Of a DNA stretch of 64,000 bases, positions 33,001 to 39,538 are shown in pieces. The notes beneath the pieces were generated by a model. That model searched no databases. It saw only the letters and a list, made by a program, of their open reading frames with translations, and was not told the DNA's origin. The stretch covers positions 1 through 64,000 of the forward strand of contig NW_025401099.1 of assembly GCF_011075055.1 (NCBI RefSeq), in the 5' to 3' direction. The first letter of the stretch is position 1. Every line of letters starts with the position of its first letter. This stretch comes from Mangifera indica (lineage: Eukaryota; Streptophyta; Magnoliopsida; Sapindales; Anacardiaceae). The translations under genes and the position numbers were made by a program.

Positions 33001-34626
33001 ATATGTTGGGAATCGTGTATTAGTGATATATATATATATATATTTTGGGCAGGTGAATATATGTGTCTAGGGGTTCTTTTGTACATGGTATCTCTATTTA
33101 GTCAATGAGTTTTAAATTTAGTAACATAACGTATATGAAAGAAAAAGGAAATTATGAACTTGGTTGTTAGACTGTAAAGTGCACTATTAGGTTACCAAAT
33201 TAAACAATTTTTTATGTTAGTTTTTATGGTAACTTGTCGGTGAAATTTAATTAATTTATTTATCAGGTTTACATCCTTGATTAAAATGTCTGAGAGGAGA
33301 GTTTTACAGTTTAAGTTTGACTATCTGGGCAATCATTAACTCTGGTGTGTAATCTTGTGTATAATATCTTTGTATAGTGATTATAGAGGCATGTTATGTT
33401 GTAGATTTAGTATGCTGTGGAAGTTTGAAATGCACTGTAACTTCAACAGTTAAAGCCTAATAACCAAGCTTGGATAGCTGCATCTGTCCTTTTTGCCGTT
33501 TTGTTATTTTCTAGGGTTTCATCTGTTACATTATCACTAATCATGCCATTCATCAATAGCTCAAGGAATGACCTGTTATTGGATCAAAGTTGCCTTCATA
33601 ATAGTTAACTCGTTCTAATTTTAGGGCTTTTATGCATCATTTTCTTCAGGTGGGACAGAACGAAGCCTGCATCTGTATCAAACTTGATTCTTTTGAAATT
33701 TAAAGAGGTATATTTGTTGTATTTTACTGCATAACAAACAAATGGAGCTTTCAGGCACTCCACAAACCTATGATAGATTATACATGGCATCTTATCTTTT
33801 CTTTAAATTTATCATAAAGCCTTTTGCTAATACATCTGAATCATTTTTAGTATCAGATGTTTGATTCTACATTTTTGTCACTGATGTTTAACAGAATGGC
33901 CAGAATACTGTCCTTGTTCTGTTGTTCTTAAGAATATGGGCCAAGATTGATTTTGAAGGCTGCTTTGATCCCTAATGGGAGGGAAGTGAAAGCAAGAAAA
34001 TGTTTGACTGATATTACCATATGCCATATAGGAGTGGATTTATTAGTTCTTGGAAATTTTCTTAAAATTCCTTTGATACATTACCGTTCAAGCCTTTGTT
34101 AATATCCATGGCTTCATGGTCTGTTTTAATTTTTTGCCATTCCATTCTCCCATTTAGTAAGTTTTCCTGCGTAAGAAAAATTATTGATGCATTATGTTTA
34201 ATTATTGGAAGAGCTCGGCCTATCTTTAGTCTGTACAACCAAATATCAGTGACATCCAATTTATACACATTTACACATAAATCATCTTAGATTTTATCTT
34301 GGTCATTTATTTGATAATCTGAATCCAATTTAGAGAGAGAGGAAAAAATGTATCCAATGGGAAGAGATTTATCATGTTATTGACTTGGCAAAACCCTTTG
34401 CAGTTTATTATAGGTATGATTTAGAGTCAGTTGAACTGCTGGATGAAAGCATATAATGCTGTTGAAATATTTTTTGTTTTGATTCCAAATAACATTATTT
34501 CCTTACTGTTTATAGGCAGATGAACATGAATCAAGGACTCTTGATGATATCAGGGAAAAGGAACCTGAATTTTTTAAGAGGGTGACATCAGTGCTAAAGC
34601 GGGCTGAACTGGACTTTGGCTTGTAA
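9057..34626 (+). CDS. TCDA: tRNA threonylcarbamoyladenosine dehydratase (TcdA/CsdL-like, ThiF/E1 fold), 11 exons
   Basis: Exons: 9057-9148, 9255-9283, 9750-9855, 10788-10935, 15246-15458, 16085-16219, 16503-16637, 16868-17083, 31779-31903, 33650-33707, 34516-34626. All introns are GT-AG and the spliced frame is continuous, 455 residues and stop. Residues about 6-28 form one hydrophobic segment, probably a membrane anchor. The nucleotide-binding loop Gly-Leu-Gly-Gly-Val-Gly-Ser is at 98-104, then Asp122-Phe-Asp124, Asn132-Arg133, Lys146, and Asp188-Cys-Ile-Asp191, the ATP-binding layout of E1-like enzymes. A Asp-Pro-Leu-Ser-Arg motif is typical of the TcdA branch. The family uses ATP to cyclise t6A at position 37 of ANN-decoding tRNAs to ct6A; the yeast homologues sit on the mitochondrial outer membrane, so the anchor suggests a similar site. 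Introns 4 and 8 hold transposons. Exon structure is read by eye; family assignment is strong. Confidence 0.93.
11640..12349 (-). pseudogene. Copia RT (C-terminal half) and RNase H
   Basis: Open frame of 197 codons at 12349-11756. The RT active-site block Tyr-Val-Asp-Asp-Ile-Ile-Ile lies near its start, then the copia signature Leu-Lys-Tyr-Phe-Leu-Gly-Ile-Glu-Val, an Ile-Ser-Gln-Arg-Lys-Tyr block and RNase H sequence with Asp-x-Tyr-Thr-Asp-Ser-Asn-Tyr-Ala and a Arg-Lys-Ser-Thr block. RNase H remnants continue to about 11640 past a stop. The RT N-terminal half is disrupted. This is the longest intact transposon frame in the window, present identically in both gene copies. Confidence 0.85.
13027..13212 (-). 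pseudogene. Copia integrase C-terminal fragment
   Basis: A 61-codon frame with the copia-type block [12 protein letters not shown], followed by Arg-Leu-Asp-Pro-Arg-Ala-Leu-Lys and a Phe-Ile-Gly-Tyr motif, as found after the catalytic core of copia integrases. The catalytic core itself is lost or unreadable. Confidence 0.75.
13550..15245. other. Rest of intron 4, no recognised element
   Basis: AT-rich intronic DNA with several T-rich runs. Two imperfect related stretches, both containing TAGTACAAATGACTTTT or close variants, lie at about 14595 and 14735, each followed by AGGAGAAAA/AAGAAAAAC-type sequence; this may be a small local duplication. No gene was seen. Confidence 0.35.
17538..17797 (+). 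repeat. Copia 5' LTR (intron 8)
   Basis: Begins TGTTGAGATACAA directly after a (GT)n run, so the exact start may be blurred by one or two repeats. Homologous along its length to 31020-31257. The end is placed before the primer-binding-site-like TTGGTGTCATTGCC. Confidence 0.75.
17930..18935 (+). pseudogene. Copia gag (disrupted)
   Basis: Near 18015-18070 the translation shows Leu-Asn-x-Lys-Asn-Tyr-x-x-Trp-Ser, the N-terminal hallmark of copia gag. A zinc-knuckle-like Cys-Ser-Tyr-Cys at 18714-18725, followed by His and Asp-Lys-Cys-Trp-Lys-Leu-His near 18738-18765, is split by a frameshift. Stops are frequent elsewhere. Confidence 0.65.
18952..19203 (+). pseudogene. Copia protease (active site damaged)
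   Basis: Contains Trp-Ile-Val-Asp-Ser-Arg-Ala-Thr-Asn-x-Met-Thr at 19021-19056. Copia proteases have Asp-Ser-Gly-Ala-Thr here; the Gly-to-Arg change and the downstream stop at 19201 mark it as inactive. A Ile-Asp-Asp-Gly-Ser block follows, as expected. Confidence 0.75.
19210..20685 (+). pseudogene. Copia integrase remnant, containing a 666-bp tandem duplication
   Basis: A Phe-His-Cys-Asp-Val-Cys-Glu block (near 19460-19485) marks the zinc-binding part of integrase. The catalytic-core region that follows is present twice: 19618-20283 and again from 20284. The second copy is interrupted at 20685 by the Ty3/gypsy element and resumes at 27634. Each copy carries the same indel-ridden sequence, diverged by roughly ten to fifteen percent by eye. 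Confidence 0.7.
20686..21369 (-). repeat. Chromovirus LTR (left; 3' in element orientation), 684 bp
   Basis: Starts TGTTAGGTACTTG, ends GCCCTAACA, and matches the right LTR on both sides of the insertion in that copy (for example the shared GTGATAATAAAGGATTG). Confidence 0.9.
21351..21956 (-). pseudogene. Chromovirus integrase C-terminal domain and chromodomain
   Basis: Open frame of 201 codons. The first half carries the GPY/F-type block Phe-Asn-Gly-Pro-Tyr-Lys-Val and the [10 protein letters not shown] block typical of chromovirus integrase C-termini. Near the end are Ile-Lys-Trp-His-Gly-Leu and Asp-Asn-Leu-Trp-Glu, the aromatic and acidic core of a chromodomain, which in this lineage directs integration to modified histones. 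The frame runs slightly into the LTR. Confidence 0.88.
22068..22750 (-). pseudogene. Chromovirus integrase core (disrupted)
   Basis: The open piece 22295-22068 has Ile-Val-Ser-Asp-Arg-Asp with the catalytic Asp, then Ser-Ala-Tyr-His-x-Gln-Thr-Asn-Gly-Gln-Thr-Glu with the catalytic Glu, about 35 residues apart as in DD35E integrases. The zinc-binding and first-Asp region upstream (22750-22300) is readable only through frameshifts. Confidence 0.85.
22755..23252 (-). pseudogene. Chromovirus RNase H
   Basis: Frame 23252-22950 has the Val-Glu-Ile-Asp-Ala-Ser block (first catalytic Asp), Val-Ala-Tyr-Leu-Ser-Lys, Glu-Lys-Glu-Leu and Arg-Thr-Asp-Gln-Arg-Ser-Leu. It continues in another frame at 22940-22755 with Tyr-Lys-Pro-Gly-x-Glu-Asn and Ala-Asp-Ala-Leu-Ser-Arg, the conserved end of Ty3 RNase H. 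Confidence 0.88.
23474..24136 (-). pseudogene. Chromovirus reverse transcriptase (disrupted)
   Basis: Frame 24136-23849 carries the N-terminal block with Tyr-Pro-Tyr-Phe-Pro-Lys-x-Glu-Ile-Glu and Gly-Ile-Ile-Gln-Ser-Ser-x-Ser-Pro-Tyr. Frame 23740-23474 carries Phe-Phe-Asp-Asp-Ile-Leu-Val-Tyr, the active site with Phe at the first position. The middle palm segment is frameshifted. Confidence 0.85.
24471..24860 (-). pseudogene. Chromovirus gag zinc knuckle and aspartic protease
   Basis: Frame of 129 codons. At 24870-24820 a Cys-Phe-Arg-Cys...Asn-Arg-Cys zinc-knuckle remnant is split by a frameshift and has Asn in place of His. Further on, [10 protein letters not shown] marks the protease, with Glu where the Gly of the Asp-Ser-Gly-Ala-Thr active site should be. 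Confidence 0.82.
24871..26067 (-). pseudogene. Chromovirus gag (disrupted)
   Basis: The ATG at 26067, 10 bases after the primer-binding site, opens a 114-codon frame rich in Glu, Lys and Met and likely coiled-coil over its first 60 residues. After a stop at about 25723 readable gag sequence continues near 25690-25560 (Leu-Pro-Leu-Phe-Asn then Trp-Leu-x-Lys-Val-Glu-x-Tyr-Phe), the conserved capsid core of plant Ty3 elements. Confidence 0.75.
26077..26088 (-). other. tRNA-Met primer-binding site of the chromovirus
   Basis: TGGTATCAGAGC on the minus strand, a perfect 12-base match to the 3' end complement of plant initiator tRNA-Met, two bases from the LTR end at 26091. Confidence 0.92.
26091..27628 (-). 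repeat. Chromovirus LTR (right; 5' in element orientation), split by a Mutator-like insertion
   Basis: LTR sequence at 26091-26272 and 27117-27628, together about 685 bases after removing the 844-bp insertion and one copy of its 9-bp target duplication. This agrees with the 684-bp left LTR. Confidence 0.9.
26273..27116. mobile_element. Palindromic (foldback) Mutator-like non-autonomous element, 844 bp
   Basis: Begins GGCCAAACGACTATTTCCC and ends with its reverse complement. Flanked by the 9-bp direct repeat TATCTGAAA (26264-26272 and 27117-27125), the target-duplication size of Mutator-like elements. The two arms (about 26273-26640 and 26790-27116) are near-perfect inverted repeats that include a GC-rich segment with CTCCGGCGACC, so the whole can fold into a long hairpin. 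The loop (about 26650-26780) is made of repeated CTTCGTCTTCCC-type words. No transposase. Matching reading frames on both strands are a product of the palindrome. Confidence 0.9.
27634..28080 (+). pseudogene. Copia integrase C-terminal part, resuming after the nested element
   Basis: The sequence from 27634 to about 27890 matches 20022-20283, completing the second duplication unit. The tail to about 28080 is the linker between integrase and RT, rich in Ser and Glu. Codons are interrupted throughout. Confidence 0.65.
28200..29579 (+). pseudogene. Copia reverse transcriptase and first part of RNase H (disrupted)
   Basis: From about 28245 the translation follows the usual copia RT start, with a frame through 28432 ending at Lys-Trp-Lys-Lys. 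Later blocks include a Glu-Arg-Tyr-Lys-Ala-like segment near 28480, an Asn-Thr-Ile-Arg-Val-Leu-Leu block at 28570, Asn-Leu-Asn-Trp-Lys-Leu-Gln, and Leu-His-Gly-Asp-Leu. The active site near 28880 reads Tyr-Val-Asn-Asp, one catalytic Asp lost. RNase H sequence begins near 29330 and is cut at 29579 by the TRIM-like element. Confidence 0.8.
29580..30768 (+). mobile_element. TRIM/LARD-like short LTR element, 1189 bp
   Basis: Two 283-bp LTRs (29580-29862 and 30486-30768) starting TGTTAGGATTGAG / TGTAAGGATTGAG and ending CCTAACA, flanked by GTCTA direct repeats (29575-29579, 30769-30773). A perfect primer-binding site TGGTATCAGAGC lies at 29865-29876, and a GAAGGGAAGGGAAA polypurine tract directly before the 3' LTR. 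The 623-bp interior has no coding capacity and is strikingly purine-rich on the plus strand. About nine LTR differences by eye (about 3 percent) suggest a fairly recent insertion; it must have used proteins from another element. It interrupts the copia RNase H. Confidence 0.92.
30774..31019 (+). pseudogene. Copia RNase H end and polypurine tract
   Basis: Resumes directly after the TRIM-like element and its GTCTA target duplication: Leu-Tyr-Cys-Asp-Asn-Lys-x-Ala-Ile-Asn-Ile-Ala then a Lys-His-Val-x-Val-Asp-Arg-x-Phe-Ile block (30775-30870), the conserved C-terminal part of copia RNase H. The CTTGAGAGGGAA purine tract (31008-31019) precedes the 3' LTR. Confidence 0.8.
31020..31257 (+). repeat. 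Copia 3' LTR (intron 8)
   Basis: Begins TGTTGGAAAATAC and ends TTTGTATCA. Related along its length to 17538-17797. The next sequence, ATATATATATTTC, is host intron. Confidence 0.8.
31258..31778. other. 3' remainder of intron 8
   Basis: Ordinary AT-rich intronic sequence after the copia element, ending in the pyrimidine-rich acceptor before 31779. No gene or repeat was recognised. Confidence 0.5.
31904..33649. other. Intron 9, no recognised element
   Basis: AT-rich, with a long T-run near 32610 and a short (TA)n run near 33030. No coding signal and no transposon motif seen. Confidence 0.5.
33708..34515. other. Intron 10, no recognised element
   Basis: AT-rich intron. The longest open frames on both strands (about 65 codons) overlap each other and look like chance. 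Acceptor TTTATAG precedes exon 11. Confidence 0.5.
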
Positions 34627-35240
34627 TTGTTAATGACTTTGTAGTCACACATATTCTCTATGGCAGGTCCATCTCTCACTCCCTTTCTTTGATATCTTCG
34701 GGTAAACTAACTTTTTCAAATTTTTAAACTCATGCGTCGTACCTGAAAATATATTCAATTGACTTTGTCTTCTTTTTGTTTTGTTTTTCTTTCTTTCTTT
34801 CATTTTTTTAATTTTTTTTTTTTTTTTGGGTTTGTATATTCAAGTGGATATTTGTTATTCTATTGTCTCTTTGCCTTGTTCAATATCCATAAAGGATATT
34901 CAAAAGCTTTAACCATTTATTGGTAAGATTTCACATATGCAATTATCTATGAAGCATATTTTGCTGCAGAATATATGATTACATATTTCTTCTAGTATGA
35001 AGCTAATACAGATTTTTGTCGAAAAATGAATCGGAATTTAGTAACCTGACGATTACAAGGAGCCGAGCTGGATTTTGATCAATATAATGGACCTACTTTC
35101 AAAGTTAAAGAAGAACGTCAGGCCTTGTACCCATGTTTGCTGCGATTTTTTCTAGTGAAGATTGTGCTTTCTGTAGCTATGTTTTTGGACCCTTGTATAT
35201 GTAGCAATATGCCTAGAAAAATAATGGACTCAATGTAATG
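34627..35240 (+). other. Probable 3' untranslated region and downstream sequence of the dehydratase gene
   Basis: Starts after the TAA at 34624-34626. Contains T-rich stretches (34770-34830), and near 35215-35240 an AATAATGG followed by TCAATGTAATG that could act as a near-upstream polyadenylation signal. The true end of the transcript cannot be fixed from sequence. Confidence 0.35.
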
Positions 35241-35642
35241 CCCTTGGCTTTCAGTGAATTTTGACTATATCCGGGGATGGTAGAAATATGCAGGTTTTTT
35301 CTTCATAATTATGGTGAATTCCAGGTATATTTGTTTTGTTTGTGTCTAGGAATGGAGTATTAGGATCTCTGTCAGTTCATCCCTCTGATTAGTGCAACAT
35401 TAATCGAATTTGTTTCTTGCTAAATAAATAACAACTTACCCGCGTAGACACAATTTGGAACTCATGCTGATTTTGATGTAATCATAATTGGTTGACTGTA
35501 CATATGCTCGTAAGTTCATTGTTGAACACGTCTCAACTCAATTAATCCTTCAACTTCAAGTTCTGAATCCAAGCCGCTTTTCATGTGCAAGATGGAAACA
35601 TAAGTGCATTATTGAACGCTTACCATGGAAGACAACAATATT
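35241..35642. other. Intergenic, nothing recognised
   Basis: AT-rich. The 71-codon frame at 35488-35703 resembles no known protein and runs into a MITE, so I regard it as chance. Confidence 0.4.
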
Positions 35643-35785
35643 AGGTACCTCCAATTTTGAGTATTTAATGAGATATTCAGATAATATGTTATTATGTGAT
35701 TAGATATTATTTTATTTTAATTTAAAGTAATTCAATCTCATAATAACACATTATTTGAATATCCAATTGGATATTCAAGACCGGG
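35643..35785. mobile_element. Small palindromic MITE
   Basis: About 140 bp with arms that pair over most of their length: GATATTCAGATAATATGTTAT near 35671 against ATAACACATTATTTGAATATC near 35743-35763, joined by a TTTTATTTTAATTTAAAG centre. The edges are approximate and no clear target duplication could be fixed. Confidence 0.5.
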
Positions 35786-36955
35786 TTCTCATAGTTTAAT
35801 TATATGGAATATCGATGGTTGTTTAATTAACAAGGGGAGTGGTAGTAAAGATAAAAGTTTTTAGAATCTGACTAGATATTGATCCAATCAAAGGGTTAGT
35901 TTGCAGTTTGAATGGTTTGATTGATTGGAAATATCAATAATGTCATATGATATAATTAAAATTTTAAAAAATATAAATAATAAATATAATTATTAAATAA
36001 TATTGAACAATAAATGTTTTCAATCTAGTGTCTTTTTACACCTTAGTTTCGTGTCAATTTGACATTTTGTGTTGTATTAGTTCAAATTTCAAGTAAAAAA
36101 ATATAACCTTAAATTGATTTGTATTAGAGTTGTATCAAAATCTCTTAATTTTAATTTCACTTAAACTATGTTTAGCTTAAGTTGATATATCTAAATTGAT
36201 CTAAACTATATGATTGGTGGAGTTGTGTCAAAAACAATTTGGTTGACCTATTTGATATGAAATAACAGGATTTGTTATTAAAACGATATATATATTTTTT
36301 AATAAAATAACACATTTTATGAAAATAAATTATTTTATTTGAATTTTTTAACCATCTATTTATTTTGTTTATTAGACATAAAGGTTTTAAATAAAGAAAT
36401 TATAGCTCGCTACACACATATATAATAAAATTATGCAAAAATATAAATATATCAATGAAATTTAAAAAGCACATCAATCGTGCATTACATAAAACATAAT
36501 TAAGTACCAATGTGCATGTATATTTAAGAAGTTAATTATAAAGAAGTCATACACAAGTATAATAAATTCGAATCGATAATACTAAGAGTACACCATCAAA
36601 CTTATAAACATAAAAAGAAAAAAAATAAACTAGAATTTAATTAGGGCAATTCAGGTCATTTTATGTTTTATTTTTTAACAATTAAGTCAGTTTAGGTTTG
36701 TTTTGTGTCAACCCCAACACAAACTAATTCAATTTTTGGATTGACTTGAACATGATCCAAATTATATTTCCTATTTAAAAACTCAATCCTATTTTTTTTT
36801 TGTATATTGTGTCAAAAATTATTAGTTCAAATCTTCATTTTGAATCTTTTTATCCTCAATTTCAAATAAATAATCAATATGACAATGACTAATTGACTCG
36901 AGGTTGACATGAGGGACTAGAATGATTAGTCTGATCCAACACATAAATAAGCAAG
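35786..36955. other. AT-rich intergenic DNA
   Basis: No gene or clear transposon. Some TTTGTGTCAA and TTGGTTTAAG-like words repeat loosely, but I could not define a unit. Confidence 0.35.
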
Positions 36956-37110
36956 CTATATGCACTCATTTTTTGATACATAAATAAATACATATATGAT
37001 ATATCACTAAATGAGTGAATGTTACTTTATTTTTAATTTAAAATGACCTAATCACTTGATGACACATATCAAATGTGTACTTATTTATATACTCAAAATG
37101 ATTATGCCTA
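36956..37110. mobile_element. Second small palindromic MITE
   Basis: About 150 bp with left arm GATACATAAATAAATACATAT (36975 on) pairing with right arm ATCAAATGTGTACTTATTTATAT (37067-37090), and ATCACTAAATGAGTGA pairing with TCACTTGATGAC-type sequence; the centre TTTTTAATTTAAAA resembles that of 35643-35785. The two may belong to one family. Edges approximate. Confidence 0.5.
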
Positions 37111-37133
37111 ATTTTATTGTAAATAAAGTATAG

Positions 37134-37850
37134 AGAAATTATTTTTCCCATCCAATGTTTGGCCTAAAAACACTTTTCCACCCATAGATGGTATAAATAA
37201 CACTTTCTCAATCAAAATCAAATTCTATTAATGAAAAAAATTACACAATATTAGAAAGTGAAATTACCAATATATCTATATTATTTAATTTTTGAAATTT
37301 ATCATATAACCCTAAATTAACAAAAATTAAACATAAACATTTTGAATATCCAAGTTACATAGGAACCCACATATTTCCTTTCCCTTTCACCACACCTCCT
37401 TTTTCCTCTTTTATTGTTTCAAGTTGCTATCCATTTCACCATCTTCCTCTTCTTTTTTATTCCTTTGTTCCTCTTCTTATTTTCGATTGATTCATCAATT
37501 TTAGATTAATTCACAAATCAATCAATGATGAATCGACCATCAATCAATTTAGCAACGAATCAATTAATTCATCAATTAAAAGCTATCATTGATGATGACT
37601 TTCAGTTTATTGATTTGACTGTTATCGACGACAACTATAAATCAACAAATGAAGTGACAATTGTTAATGGTGAGATCATGGTAGTGGTGAAAAAGTAGTG
37701 TCAACATTAAGGTTTTTGAATAATTCTAAGAACTGATTTGTAAGTTGTTAAACATTTTTAAGGGTTAAACCGTCATATTTAAAATGTTTGGGTATGATAT
37801 GTAAAAGAGTTATTTTTATGGATGGTGAAATAATATTTTACCCATGATTA
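37134..37850. mobile_element. Possible old Mutator-like element related to 26273-27116
   Basis: The left end (TTATTTTTCCCATCCAATG, then ACTTTTCCACCCATAG and a GAAATTACC segment) follows the same order of motifs as the end of the foldback element in intron 8 (TATTTCCCACCC, CCACCCATGG, AAAATCGTCA). The right end, reversed, gives TTATTTCACCATCC. The inner part is a pyrimidine-rich stretch and ATCAAT/ATTGAT-rich sequence. No target duplication was found, so this remains tentative. Confidence 0.35.
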
Positions 37851-38895
37851 AGATTGAATTCAAATCGAGTTTGTTTGATCTTGAAAATGAGTTTAACTCG
37901 AATGAGCCTAAAACAAACTTAGCTCAAACAAACTTAAGCCTGAAAGATAAAAACTTTCAGGGAGTGTTCAACTTGCAAAACTCGCAAGTTTAGAAAAATT
38001 TAACAAATAGACTAAAATAATGTTGTTTTGACACATACGCAACAAAAAGACATTATTTTTCATTATTTTTGTTTGGCTACAGGTGCAAGCCAAGCTCTAA
38101 GCTTAACTTAAGCTCGACTAGACTCCACTCAAGTCGAGCTAAGCTTAAACTTGGCTTGAATCGAATCCAACCTTATTCATAATCGTTCATGTTCTAGTCA
38201 ACATGATGACCATACATATCCTCAAATGGTTATTCCTGTTCCTCTAACCTCAAATTCACAATCGTACATTGCTCAATAGGTAGTTTCATCTTTTTCACTC
38301 TTATGAACAATCACACACTCTTGCAACTTATCTTACATGTCACGAAACATTGCATATGTCCTCTATATGATTACCCATTATGGATTGATGACTTTACTCT
38401 AATAGTTGAACAATTGTAATTGTCCTTTACACGGTCATTTGTTTGCATATATAACCATAATTTTAGGTAATGCAACCTTGTCCTTGTAAAGGTTGTTCCT
38501 ATATGTTTGGAACAAAATATGTTAGGTGTCTATACTAGCTTTTAACACCAAAAAACCAATAAACAAAGTTCCAAGGTCTCTAATGCATTTTGGCTACGAA
38601 AGACACTGAAACACCACCAAATAAACAAATCGAGGTACAAAGAGCATTCATGAGACATTATTTAAAAATCACCACAATACATCAATTTATATACGAATTC
38701 TCATATAAATCAATCATACAACATATCCTAAATCATATTCTACTCCTAGGTTCAAAAGAATAGTATAGTGAACACATTTCAAATCCAACCTTTCTTAATC
38801 CTTATCCATTATATTCTTCTTACATAATTGTTTACCACATATTTACACATATAACATCCTTGTTATTCATTCAAAATCAACAATAATATGATTAA
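37851..38895. other. Intergenic region with AAGCTCGAC/TCGAGCTAAG words
   Basis: Between about 38080 and 38150 several inverted words such as CTCTAAGCTTAACTTAAGCTCGA and AAGTCGAGCTAAGCTTAA can pair, suggesting a degraded repeat end. Otherwise AT-rich with no coding signal. Confidence 0.35.
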
Positions 38896-39310
38896 ATCTT
38901 TTTTTTTTTGGTAAGTAAGAATATATTAACAAAAAACCAAACTAAAGCCTCAAGTGAAGGCTACATGAAATGGTTGAAACTCATCTTGACCTAAATAAAT
39001 TGAAGCAAGATAGGAAAACTAACAAAAATGTATTGTAAAGCACAACTCTAGGTTACACCGTTTCAAAAAAAATAAATCACCTTCTCTTGAAAGCCTATCA
39101 AAGTTCCTATAGAGATAGAATTCAAAAGAAAACACCAAACTAACCATAAAGTTGTACAAAAATAAAAGACAAAGCAACTCAATAAAGAATTCAGTCCATA
39201 ACCAAAAAAACAACCTGCTAAGCCTAACTCTAATATTTCTTTCTTGGAAAATAAGGCCTCTGCCCAAGAACACATCCCAAATGAAATTATCATGGTAGCT
39301 TATCCACAAG
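38896..39310 (-). mobile_element. Probable LINE 3' end (minus strand)
   Basis: Read on the minus strand, the segment ends ATTCTTACTTACC followed by a run of A (38898-38910), a form often seen at the 3' tails of plant L1-type LINEs. Upstream sequence has 76- and 96-codon frames rich in Phe, Leu and Trp that look like a LINE 3' region, not a known protein. No target duplication was found. Confidence 0.35.
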
Positions 39311-39538
39311 GATAACTGACACTAGAAGCCAAAACTTGAAACAAAAAATAAGTCCAAGTAGCATTTAACAAAACATATTAGCCCATGATGCATGAAGAGA
39401 TCATCATTCCAAGTAGTAGGGTTTGATAAAAGCAATACGAAAATCACTTCACAATTCTTGAAATCAACAAATTTGGACATTGCCTAGTAGGGAAAGATAT
39501 TCATCATGTGTGAAGAGAAGGATGTAATAATGGTAGGA

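Noticed and set aside
35488..35703. 71-codon frame downstream of the gene
   Set aside because: No similarity to a known family, AT-rich codon use, and its end runs into a MITE.
39019..39309. 96-codon minus-strand frame rich in Phe and Leu (membrane protein?)
   Set aside because: Lies just before a LINE-like poly-A tail and overlaps a second frame of similar length; better explained as LINE 3' sequence.
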